5,372 nt of DNA from Planctomycetota bacterium (GTDB taxonomy: Bacteria; Planctomycetota; Planctomycetia; Isosphaerales; Isosphaeraceae), in assembly GCA_021777685.1 (NCBI GenBank), contig JAJYDH010000435.1:1-5372 (forward strand), read 5' to 3'. Under the pieces are notes generated by a model. That model saw only the letters and a list, made by a program, of their open reading frames with translations. It ran no database searches and had not been told where the DNA came from. Positions 1 through 5,372 of the stretch are shown piece by piece; the first letter of the stretch is position 1; every line of letters starts with the position of its first letter. The position numbers were made by a program, and so were the translations under genes.

Positions 1-15
1 ATGGAAGTCTGGGAG

Positions 16-105
16 ATCTTCGTAGGTTGGGTCGAGCACCGGGCGAGCCCCACCACGCCATGATGGTGGGGCTCGCCCGAGGCTCGACCCAACCTACGCA
101 ATCTT
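16..105. repeat. Large imperfect palindrome (REP/MITE-like) with flanking 5-bp direct repeat
   Basis: Bases 21-55 pair with 64-98 as two 35-base arms with 33 matches. The only mismatches are at 38-39 against 80-81, and the loop is the 8 bases 56-63. The arms begin CGTAGGTTGGGTCGAGC and end with its reverse complement. ATCTT occurs at 16-20, directly outside the left arm, and again at 101-105, two bases beyond the right arm, as a target-site duplication would if the element spans 21-100. No transposase is encoded here, so if mobile it would be a non-autonomous element. As RNA it would form a very stable hairpin and could also end or protect an upstream transcript. I am sure of the structure and unsure of its origin or role. 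Confidence 0.8.
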
Positions 106-254
106 CTCAAACTATCCGCAGGGCAGGCCACCGTCACTCAGCGATGTCATCCTCGCGAGATTTGAAGAAAACGCGAATCAATCCCCTCAAAATCTCGGAT
201 GATAAAGTCGGAGAGTCGTGAACCGGGGCGGAAAGGGGCACGCGGGTGGATGTT

Positions 255-460
255 CGTGGAAGTTGGCTTTGTCGTTCGCGGTGCGAGATTTCGTCAGGAC
301 GTCTCGGGAATTGGCTTTGTTTTTTTCGGGGACGAGACATCGTTGGGTTGGAATTGGCGGATGGCCGCGGGTCGGGATTGGGTTTGTCCTGGAGGGCCGA
401 AACCGGCCGGTGGCTTCGAGTTTTGAAGGTCGAACGGCCCTTGGGTTCGTTTTTCTCGAT
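255..460 (-). repeat. Cluster of degenerate intergenic repeats (four cores)
   Basis: An 11-base core occurs four times on the plus strand: GTTGGCTTTGT (262-272), ATTGGCTTTGT (310-320), ATTGGGTTTGT (377-387) and CTTGGGTTCGT (440-450). The spacings are 48, 67 and 63 bases. Copies two and four are followed by a T-rich run and CGG or CTCG. In reverse complement the cores read ACAAAGCCAAT-like, and short peptides such as KTNP, RTNPI, KANS and KANF recur in one minus-strand frame. From memory, similar (K/R)TNPI and QSQF-like fragments are scattered between genes in Isosphaeraceae and are often miscalled as hypothetical proteins. I read this as a repeat family, not a gene. Strand is given by that peptide reading and is uncertain. 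Confidence 0.5.
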
Positions 461-593
461 CGCGATCCGGCCCGGAGCATCCGCAGGGCGCGGCGATGGC
501 CGGGTGACGTCCCGTCCGTCCGGTCGCGGCCTGTTGGGCGATTTCCCGGCCCGATTTCCCGGCGGAATTGCTGATAAGATAAGAGTTTGCGTC

Positions 594-609
594 GCAAGAG
601 TCGTCTTGC
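594..609. other. Small perfect hairpin in the lut leader region
   Basis: GCAAGA (594-599) and TCTTGC (604-609) form a 6-bp stem around a 4-base loop. A second small stem, GATTTC (621-626) with GAAATC (632-637), lies just downstream with a 5-base loop. Neither is followed by a T run, so they do not look like intrinsic terminators. They could be operator half-sites or leader structure, or chance. No regulator gene is nearby to help decide. Confidence 0.25.
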
Positions 610-722
610 CTGCTTGGCGTGATTTCTCGGGGAAATCGGCGGTCGGTCTGGCCTCGGGAGTCGGGCGGGATGCCTCGGCGGGGAAAGATCCTCGGGGGAT
701 GCCCGACCGGGGGCGGTTCGGG

Positions 723-728
723 TAAGAT
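723..728 (+). promoter_or_regulatory. Possible -10 element for the lut operon
   Basis: TAAGAT at 723-728 matches the TATAAT consensus at four of six positions and sits about 100 bases before the preferred lutA start. No good TTGACA-like -35 box is visible at the usual distance (about 700-705 reads TGCCCG). The same hexamer also occurs at 575-580 within a locally A-rich stretch, an alternative site. The call is weak and based only on sequence resemblance and position. Confidence 0.2.
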
Positions 729-826
729 CGGGCTTCCGATTCCTCCCGAGTCCCCACGGACCCATCAGAATGACCCTCGGTTCGGCTCCGTCGTCCCCGG
801 CCCCGAGCACCCGGGCGGGGCGAGGC

Positions 827-1570
827 ATGCGGGTTTCCCTGTTCATCACCTGCTTCAACGACACGATCTTCCCGCAGACCGGCCGGGCGGTGGTCCGGCT
901 CCTCGAACGGCTGGGGCACTCGGTCGAGTTCCCGATGGAACAGACCTGCTGCGGCCAGATGCACTACAACACCGGCTACCAGGTCGAGGCGATCCCGATG
1001 GTCCGCCGGTTCGTGGAGGTCTTCGGGTCGGCCGAGGTCGTCGTCTCGCCCTCGGCGTCGTGCGTGGGGATGGTCCGCCACATGTACCCGCACGCGGCCG
1101 AGCTGGCGGGGGACGAGGAGCTGGCCGGGGCCGTCGCGGCGATCGCGCCGAAGGTCTTCGAGCTGTCCGAGTTCCTGGTCAACGTCCTGGGCGTCGAGGA
1201 CGTCGGGGCCTACTATCCCCACCGGGTGACGTATCATCCGACCTGCCACTCGCTCCGGATGCTCCGGGTGGGGGACGCACCCTTGAGGCTCCTCAGGGCG
1301 GTCCGGGGGATCGACCTGGTCGAGCTTCCCCGGGCGGACGAGTGCTGCGGGTTCGGCGGGACGTTCGCGGTCAAGAATGCGGACACGTCGATGGCGATGC
1401 TCGGCGACAAGGTCCGGTGCGTGCTCGACACCCGGGCCGAGGTCTGCACCTCGGCCGATAATTCGTGCCTGATGAACATCGGGGGGGCCCTGCACCGCCA
1501 GAGGGCGGGCGTGGGCGCGATCCACCTCGCCGAGATCCTCGCGTCGACCGAAGAGGGAGAGGACCGATGA
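827..1570 (+). CDS. lutA: LutA: L-lactate utilization protein A, CCG-domain (Fe-S) protein
   Basis: This is a 247-residue cytoplasmic subunit of the LutABC complex, which oxidises L-lactate to pyruvate (B. subtilis LutA, E. coli YkgE, Shewanella LldE). Two cysteine-rich CCG domains are visible. The first has C9, C41-C42-G43 in TCCGQMHYNTGY, and C79. The second has C140 in HPTCHSLRM, C173-C174-G175 in DECCGFGGTFA, and C214 in NSCLMNIGG. Such domains bind a non-cubane iron-sulfur centre and resemble those of heterodisulfide reductase and GlcF. I chose ATG 827 because MRVSLFITC matches how family members begin, and the length is normal. GGGCGGGG (813-820) is a weak ribosome binding site six bases upstream. 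ATG 770 would add 19 residues of low-complexity Ser/Pro sequence and has no Shine-Dalgarno site. The gene overlaps lutB by four bases. Function is confident; start is moderately sure. Confidence 0.93.
   Translation: MRVSLFITCFNDTIFPQTGRAVVRLLERLGHSVEFPMEQTCCGQMHYNTGYQVEAIPMVRRFVEVFGSAEVVVSPSASCVGMVRHMYPHAAELAGDEELAGAVAAIAPKVFELSEFLVNVLGVEDVGAYYPHRVTYHPTCHSLRMLRVGDAPLRLLRAVRGIDLVELPRADECCGFGGTFAVKNADTSMAMLGDKVRCVLDTRAEVCTSADNSCLMNIGGALHRQRAGVGAIHLAEILASTEEGEDR
1552..1562 (+). promoter_or_regulatory. Ribosome binding site of lutB inside lutA
   Basis: The purine-rich run AGAGGGAGAGG ends four bases before the ATG at 1567, and its AGGGAG core (1554-1559) lies seven bases before it. It supports starting lutB at the ATGA overlap, not at the earlier in-frame ATG at 1465, which lies deep within lutA. 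Confidence 0.6.
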
Positions 1571-2994
1571 CCGTCGAGCCCTTGCCGACCAGCCCCGCCG
1601 TCCCGTTCCAGGAGTCGGCCCGGGTCGCGCTCGCGAACACGCAGCTCCGGCGGAACATGGGCAAGGCGACCCAGACCATCCGGGGCAAGCGGGCCAACTC
1701 CGTCGGCGAGCTGCCCGACTGGCAGGAGCTCCGCGAGGCCGGCCGGGCGATCAAGGAGCGGGTCCTCCGCCACCTCGACGACTACCTGGTCCAGATCGAG
1801 GAGTCGGTCAGGCGCGCCGGGGGCCACGTCCACTGGGCCAGGGACGCCGCCGAGGCCCGGTCGATCGTCGTCGAGATCGCCAAACGCCACGGGACGAAGG
1901 AGGTCGTGAAGGTCAAGTCGCTCACGACCGACGAGATCGGCCTCAACCCCGCGCTCCAGGCCGAGGGGATCGAGCCGATCGAGACCGACCTGGCCGAGCT
2001 GATCGTCCAGCTCGCGGGCGACCGGTCGTCGCACTTCCTGGTCCCGGCGATCCACAAGAACCGATCCGAGATCCGCGAGCTGTTCAAGCGGAAGCTCGGC
2101 CTGGAGCACCTGACCGACGAGCCGAAGGCCCTCGCCGGCGCCGCCAGGGCCCACCTCCGCGCCAAGTTCCTCTCGGCGAAGGTCGCCGTCAGCGGGGTCA
2201 ACTTCGGCGTCGCCGACTCGGGGACCGTCAGCGTGGTCGAGTCGGAGGGGAACGGCCGGATGTGCCTGACCCTGCCCGAAGTCCTCGTCTCGGTCATGGG
2301 GCTGGAGAAGATCATCCCGACCTGGCAGGACTTCGAGGTCTTCCTCCAGCTCCTCCCCCGGTCCTCGACCGCCGAGCGGATGAACCCCTACACCTCGCTC
2401 TGGACCGGGGTGGCCAGGGGGGACGGGCCGAAGGAGTTCCACCTCGTCCTGCTCGACAACGGCCGGACCAAGGTCCTGGCCGACCCGATGGGGCGCCAGG
2501 CCCTCTACTGCATCCGCTGTAGCGCGTGCCTCAACATCTGCCCGGTCTACGAGCGGACCGGCGGCCACGCTTATAACTCGGTCTACCCCGGGCCGATCGG
2601 CGCCATCCTGACCCCGCAGCTCGCGGGCGTGGACAACGCGCCTTCGCTGCCTTATGCGTCGTCGCTCTGCGGGGCCTGCTACGACGTCTGCCCGGTGAAG
2701 ATCAACATCCCCGACGTCCTGGTCCACCTCCGGGGCAAGGTCGTCCGCTCGAAGCAGCAGAAGGGCGGCTGGCCCGGCGCCGAAGGGCTGGCCATGAAGT
2801 TCCTGGCCCGGGTCTTCTCCGGCCGGAGGTCCTTCGAGAGGGCGCAGCGGCTCGGCCGGCTCGCCCAGAAGGCCGTGGTCCGCGACGGCGTCATCTCGAA
2901 GCTCCCCGGCGAGCTGGCCGGCTGGACCGCCATGCGGGACGCCTACCCGGTGGCCCCCCAGACCTTCCGCGAGTGGTGGGAGACCCGGTCATGA
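1567..2994 (+). CDS. lutB: LutB: L-lactate utilization iron-sulfur protein B
   Basis: This 475-residue protein is the expected electron-transfer core of the LutABC lactate oxidation complex (B. subtilis LutB, E. coli YkgF). The N-terminal two thirds is a LUD domain, roughly residues 65-300, recognised by VKSLTTDEIGLNPAL, QLAGDRSSHF with AIHKNR, and GVNFGVADSGTVSVVE (210-225) followed by EGNGRMC. Two Fe-S binding motifs follow: C315-x2-C318-x2-C321-x3-C325-P and C368-x2-C371-x3-C375-P. The set of four plus three cysteines is as I recall for the family. The remaining C-terminus, ending in FREWWETRS, fits the LutB C-terminal domain. The start is the ATG overlapping the lutA stop (ATGA, 1567-1570), preceded by a good ribosome binding site. 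The last four bases overlap lutC. No signal peptide or membrane segment is apparent. Length and residues look normal and the gene appears intact. Confidence 0.96.
   Translation: MTVEPLPTSPAVPFQESARVALANTQLRRNMGKATQTIRGKRANSVGELPDWQELREAGRAIKERVLRHLDDYLVQIEESVRRAGGHVHWARDAAEARSIVVEIAKRHGTKEVVKVKSLTTDEIGLNPALQAEGIEPIETDLAELIVQLAGDRSSHFLVPAIHKNRSEIRELFKRKLGLEHLTDEPKALAGAARAHLRAKFLSAKVAVSGVNFGVADSGTVSVVESEGNGRMCLTLPEVLVSVMGLEKIIPTWQDFEVFLQLLPRSSTAERMNPYTSLWTGVARGDGPKEFHLVLLDNGRTKVLADPMGRQALYCIRCSACLNICPVYERTGGHAYNSVYPGPIGAILTPQLAGVDNAPSLPYASSLCGACYDVCPVKINIPDVLVHLRGKVVRSKQQKGGWPGAEGLAMKFLARVFSGRRSFERAQRLGRLAQKAVVRDGVISKLPGELAGWTAMRDAYPVAPQTFREWWETRS
2978..2982 (+). promoter_or_regulatory. Ribosome binding site of lutC inside lutB
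   Basis: GGGAG lies eight bases before the ATG at 2991. It favours the overlap start over the ATG at 2973, which would add only six residues and has no comparable site. Confidence 0.5.
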
Positions 2995-3641
2995 GCCAAG
3001 CCCGACTCGAAATCCTCCGGAGGGTCCGCGAGGCCCTTCGCGACGTCCCGGCCGCCGAGACCGCCGAGGGCGTGGCCGTCCCTCGCGACTACCGCCGGGC
3101 GGACCCGACCCCTCGCGAGGAGCGGATCGCCCACTTCGTCGAGCGCGTGGCCGAATACCGGGCCATCGTCCGCCGGGTCGGTGCGGATGGCCTGGCCGAT
3201 GCCATCGCCTCGGCCTGCGCCGCCCGGGGCGTCCGGACGCTGGTCGCCGCCGCCGACGTCCCCTCGTCCTGGATTCCGCCGGGCGTCTCGGCGCTGCGTG
3301 ACGACCTGCTCACGAACGAGCAACTGAACGGGGCCGACGGCGTGCTGACCGGCTGCGCGCTGGGGATCGCCCAGACGGGGACGATCGTGCTGGACGGCGG
3401 CGCGGCCCAGGGGCGACGGGCCCTCTCGCTCCTGCCCGACTACCACCTGTGCGTCGTCCGCGAGGATCAGGTCGTTGGGATCGTCCCCGAGGCGGTCGCC
3501 GCGCTGGCCGGCTCGGCGGGCCTGCCGGACCGGCCGCAGACCTGGATCTCGGGCCCGTCGGCGACCTCCGACATCGAGCTGAACCGCGTCGAGGGGGTCC
3601 ACGGCCCCCGGACGCTGGAGGTCCTGGTCGTCGCCGGGTAG
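2991..3641 (+). CDS. lutC: LutC: L-lactate utilization protein C, LUD domain
   Basis: This 216-residue protein is the third subunit of the lactate oxidation complex (B. subtilis LutC/YvbY, E. coli YkgG). It is a single LUD domain. A basic N-terminal helix (SQARLEILRRVREAL) leads into a less conserved region. The family core follows: LTGCALGIAQTGTIVLDGG around residues 118-135, then LSLLPDYHLCVV. The C-terminal signature is GPSATSDIE (188-196), followed by RVEGVHGPR and a hydrophobic strand. No cysteine cluster is present, as expected, since Fe-S binding lies in LutA and LutB. Its exact biochemical role is less well defined in the literature than theirs. It starts in an ATGA overlap with lutB, so the three genes are probably one transcript with coupled translation. 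Length is slightly short of the roughly 240 residues of the Bacillus protein but complete. Confidence 0.94.
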   Translation: MSQARLEILRRVREALRDVPAAETAEGVAVPRDYRRADPTPREERIAHFVERVAEYRAIVRRVGADGLADAIASACAARGVRTLVAAADVPSSWIPPGVSALRDDLLTNEQLNGADGVLTGCALGIAQTGTIVLDGGAAQGRRALSLLPDYHLCVVREDQVVGIVPEAVAALAGSAGLPDRPQTWISGPSATSDIELNRVEGVHGPRTLEVLVVAG

Positions 3642-3800
3642 GGCGATTCCTCTCGATCGGTTGCGCCGGCCGGGATCAATAAGATGTCGCCGATCAACCG
3701 GGGAGCTCTACTGGCGCTCGGGTAACCGCGGCCCATTCCGGGCGTCCACAATGGGTGTGGTCGCCCATCTCCGCAGACTCGTGTAACATGATGAGGAATC

Positions 3801-3806
3801 GATAAT
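3801..3806 (+). promoter_or_regulatory. Likely -10 box of the kinase gene
   Basis: GATAAT matches TATAAT at five of six positions and lies in a short AT-rich patch. It would place the transcription start near 3812-3814, leaving a leader of about 17 bases that just contains the ribosome binding site. No recognisable -35 box sits 16-18 bases upstream. TAACAT at 3784-3789 is a weaker alternative. Confidence 0.35.
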
Positions 3807-3817
3807 CGGCCGGGTTT

Positions 3818-3822
3818 GGGAG
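3818..3822 (+). promoter_or_regulatory. Ribosome binding site of the kinase gene
   Basis: GGGAG lies seven bases before ATG 3830. An in-frame TAA at 3803-3805, with no ATG, GTG or TTG codon between it and 3830, rules out a start further upstream. Confidence 0.65.
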
Positions 3823-3829
3823 CATTTCC

Positions 3830-5372
3830 ATGTCTCAGACGGATCTGAACCTGGACCTCATCGTGTGCATCCTGGCCACTCGCCGCCGATTGATCGATCG
3901 CGACATACTTCTCTCTGAATTGCGAGATTGGAGCGAGCATCGCACTCTCCCTTTCTTCCTCGCCCTCCGCGAGCGAGGAGTCCTGACCGACTCGACCCAT
4001 CGATTGCTGGGATTGCTCGTCCAGGATCAGATGGCCTGCCACGAGGGCGACGCCGCCCGCTGCCTTTCGTCCCTCGAAATCGACGACTCGTTCCGCCACG
4101 AATTGGAGAACCTCGCCGATCGCGATCTCCTGATCAGTCTTCGGCTGGTCGGGCCGCCCCGGCGACTCGACCCGGACTTGACCCAGTGCGAAGCGTCCGT
4201 GGAGGAGGCGAACGCGAGAAGTTCGTCCCTCCTCGTGGACTCGCCGACCCTGGCCGAGAGCGGCCCTCCCTCCCTCGTCGAGCCCTCGACCTTGCTTGCC
4301 GGAGGGCCTTCACTCCTCGATATCGCGCCGACGCTGGCCGTTGACGGTTCGTCCCCCGGCACCGTCGCTCCGACCCTGGCCGGCCCCGGGCCGGAGCCCG
4401 ACAAACTCGCGAGGACTCAGGTTGTCCCCGCCGTCCCGGGCGATCCGTCGAGGGGACCCAGCCCGGCCGAGACGACTCGCGTAGGGATCGACGATTCGCT
4501 CATGACGGTGGCCCCGACCCGCGCCGATTCGGCGACCCGGCTCGACCCGGGCGGGACGACCTGCGGGGGGGCCGACGATTCGCTCATGACGGTGGCCCCG
4601 ACCCGCGCCGATGCGGACCCCCTGTCGACCATCGCCCAGGCCGATCCGGCGGCGGGCCGCCGGTGGCCCGATCCCTCGACGGCGGGTCATCAACCGATGC
4701 GCTTCCGCTTCCTTCGGTCCCACGCCCGGGGGGGGCTCGGCGAGGTCTCGGTCGCCCATGACCTGGAGTTGAAGCGCGAGGTCGCCCTCAAGGAGATCCG
4801 GATCGCCCACGCGGACCATCGCGAGAGCCAGCTCCGGTTCGTCCAGGAGGCCGAGATCACCGGGAACCTCGAGCATCCCGGCGTCGTCCCGGTCTACGGC
4901 CTGGGCCGTTATTCCGACGGGAGGCCCTACTATGCGATGCGCTTCATCCGGGGGACGAGCCTGAAGGAGGCCATCGAGAAATTCCACCGGGCGAATCCCG
5001 GCCGGTCCTCGCTGGAACTTCGTCAGCTCCTGGGCCGCTTCATCGACGTCTGCAACACGCTCGCCTACGCCCACAGCCGGCGGATCATCCATCGGGACAT
5101 CAAGCCCGACAACATCATGCTCGGCGAGTTCGGCGAGACCCTCGTCGTCGACTGGGGGCTGGCCAAGCAGCTCGGCCAGCCCGACATCCTCCGCGACCCC
5201 TCGGATGCGCCGGAACTCTCCGGCCTGCTGAGGAACTCCTCCTCGACCCTCCCCGGCGCGGTGATGGGGACCCCGCAGTACATGAGCCCCGAGCAGGCGG
5301 AGGGGAACCTCGAACAGCTCTGTCCGGCGAGCGACATCTACAGCCTGGGCAGCACGCTCTATTGTCTGCTGA
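3830..5372 (+). CDS. Ser/Thr protein kinase with N-terminal helical domain, incomplete at right edge
   Basis: The frame stays open for 514 codons and runs off the window. Residues 1-107 form a helical, Leu-rich domain resembling the leader domain I recall on many planctomycete kinases. Residues about 108-285 are a Pro/Thr/Ser/Ala-rich linker, probably disordered, with repeated (A/S)PT(L/R)A motifs. The Hanks-type kinase domain begins near 292. Its glycine loop is A299-R-G301-G-L-G304-E-V, with Ala for the first Gly. Other landmarks are K321 in VALK, the probable helix-C glutamate E340, and H421-R-D423 with K425 and N428. D441-W-G443 stands where DFG is usual, and GTPQYMSPE (480-488) and SDIYSLG (501-507) follow. 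All catalytic residues are present, so it should be active, phosphorylating unknown Ser/Thr targets. No membrane segment appears in the visible part; C-terminal sensor or membrane regions, if any, lie outside. An upstream stop fixes the start. Confidence 0.93.
   Translation, partial: MSQTDLNLDLIVCILATRRRLIDRDILLSELRDWSEHRTLPFFLALRERGVLTDSTHRLLGLLVQDQMACHEGDAARCLSSLEIDDSFRHELENLADRDLLISLRLVGPPRRLDPDLTQCEASVEEANARSSSLLVDSPTLAESGPPSLVEPSTLLAGGPSLLDIAPTLAVDGSSPGTVAPTLAGPGPEPDKLARTQVVPAVPGDPSRGPSPAETTRVGIDDSLMTVAPTRADSATRLDPGGTTCGGADDSLMTVAPTRADADPLSTIAQADPAAGRRWPDPSTAGHQPMRFRFLRSHARGGLGEVSVAHDLELKREVALKEIRIAHADHRESQLRFVQEAEITGNLEHPGVVPVYGLGRYSDGRPYYAMRFIRGTSLKEAIEKFHRANPGRSSLELRQLLGRFIDVCNTLAYAHSRRIIHRDIKPDNIMLGEFGETLVVDWGLAKQLGQPDILRDPSDAPELSGLLRNSSSTLPGAVMGTPQYMSPEQAEGNLEQLCPASDIYSLGSTLYCLL
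4489..4612 (+). repeat. Perfect 40-bp in-frame direct repeat in the kinase linker
   Basis: Bases 4489-4528 are identical to 4573-4612. The offset is 84 bases, exactly 28 codons, so both copies encode DDSLMTVAPTRAD (residues 221-233 and 249-261). No synonymous change separates them, unlike the older, diverged APTLA motifs upstream in the same linker. That suggests a recent duplication or gene conversion. The copies are separated by 44 bases encoding a Thr/Gly-rich spacer. Confidence 0.9.

Larger units (their letters stand above)
106..826. other. Long non-coding stretch upstream of lutA
   Basis: About 720 bases without a convincing gene. Open frames exist on both strands, but their translations are Arg/Pro/Gly-rich, have no recognisable domain, and the longer ones continue antisense into lutA. 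Inside it are the degenerate repeats at about 255-460, a 10-bp palindrome GATCGCGATC (458-467), and a near-tandem 12-base repeat CGATTTCCCGGC (539-550 and 552-563). It also holds two small hairpins (594-609 and 621-637) and a possible promoter element near 723. Runs of T around 320 and 450 make parts of it less GC-rich than the coding DNA. It may hold the leader and control region of the lut operon together with decayed repeat sequence. Confidence 0.6.
3642..3829. other. Spacer between lutC and the kinase gene
   Basis: There is no gene here. Weak potential stems include CGGTTG (3658-3663) with CAACCG (3695-3700) and CCACA (3746-3750) with TGTGG (3756-3760). ATGGG (3751-3755) could also pair with CCCAT at 3764-3768, which competes with the second stem. 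None is followed by a T run, so I see no clear intrinsic terminator for the lut operon. The last 50 bases are AT-richer and carry promoter-like sequence. Confidence 0.5.

Noticed and set aside
27..221. Small plus-strand open frame of 64 codons
   Set aside because: Half of it is the palindrome. It has no ribosome binding site and no recognisable product.
187..864. Minus-strand open frame of 225 codons
   Set aside because: Its sequence is made largely of the degenerate repeat peptides and Arg/Pro-rich filler, with no ribosome binding site or family resemblance.
134..1525. Minus-strand open frame of 463 codons
   Set aside because: Two thirds of the frame lies over non-coding repeats and the rest is antisense to lutA. 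The product is Arg/Pro/Asp-rich with no domain. Long antisense frames are common in GC-rich DNA.
1234..2727. Minus-strand open frame of 497 codons
   Set aside because: It is antisense to lutA and lutB, whose families are certain. The product is Asp/Leu/Arg/Gly-rich shadow sequence.
3658..3768. Intrinsic terminator after lutC
   Set aside because: The stems are 5-6 bp with long or competing loops, and no T run follows.
4489..4612. CRISPR-like repeat-spacer arrangement
   Set aside because: There are only two repeats, in frame inside a kinase gene, with a 44-base coding spacer and no cas genes.
4310..5092. Minus-strand open frame of 260 codons
   Set aside because: It is antisense to the kinase. 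Its internal repeat is only the complement of the linker duplication.
3642..5372. Kinase as a fourth member of the lut operon
   Set aside because: The 188-bp spacer and its own promoter-like sequence and ribosome binding site argue for a separate unit. Same-strand adjacency alone is not evidence of a shared role.

Overview
The window looks like chromosomal DNA from a GC-rich planctomycete, most probably of the Isosphaeraceae type. The lineage call is inference. It rests on the strong G/C bias at third codon positions, and on a Ser/Thr kinase with features I remember as typical of that group: an A-x-G-x-x-G glycine loop reading HARGGLGEV, DWG in place of DFG, and an N-terminal helical domain ending in a GDAARCLSSL-like stretch. 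It also rests on a degenerate intergenic repeat of a kind seen in these genomes. No rRNA or other phylogenetic marker is present.

Layout. Positions 1-826 hold no convincing protein gene. They contain an almost perfect 78-bp palindrome (21-98) flanked by a 5-bp direct repeat, then a cluster of degenerate repeats (about 255-460), then short hairpins and a possible promoter. Positions 827-3641 are a tight three-gene operon, lutA-lutB-lutC, encoding the iron-sulfur L-lactate oxidation complex. Each downstream gene starts in a 4-base ATGA overlap with the stop of the gene before it. Positions 3642-3829 are a 188-bp spacer ending in a plausible promoter and ribosome binding site. From 3830 to the right edge runs an incomplete Ser/Thr protein kinase gene with an N-terminal helical domain, a long Pro/Thr/Ala-rich linker with internal repeats, and most of a catalytic domain with its key residues intact.

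Function. LutA (two cysteine-rich CCG domains), LutB (LUD domain plus two iron-sulfur binding motifs) and LutC (LUD domain) are together expected to oxidise L-lactate to pyruvate in the cytoplasm or at the inner face of the membrane, passing electrons on through iron-sulfur centres. No lactate permease and no GntR-type regulator lies in the window. The kinase is on the same strand but has its own spacer and promoter-like sequence, so a link to lactate metabolism is not shown.

The lut operon and kinase catalytic core are ordinary members of known families. The points most worth a second look are the palindrome with possible target-site duplication, the degenerate repeat cluster upstream of lutA, and the kinase linker, where a perfect 40-bp in-frame duplication sits within a series of six (A/S)PT(L/R)A-like motifs.
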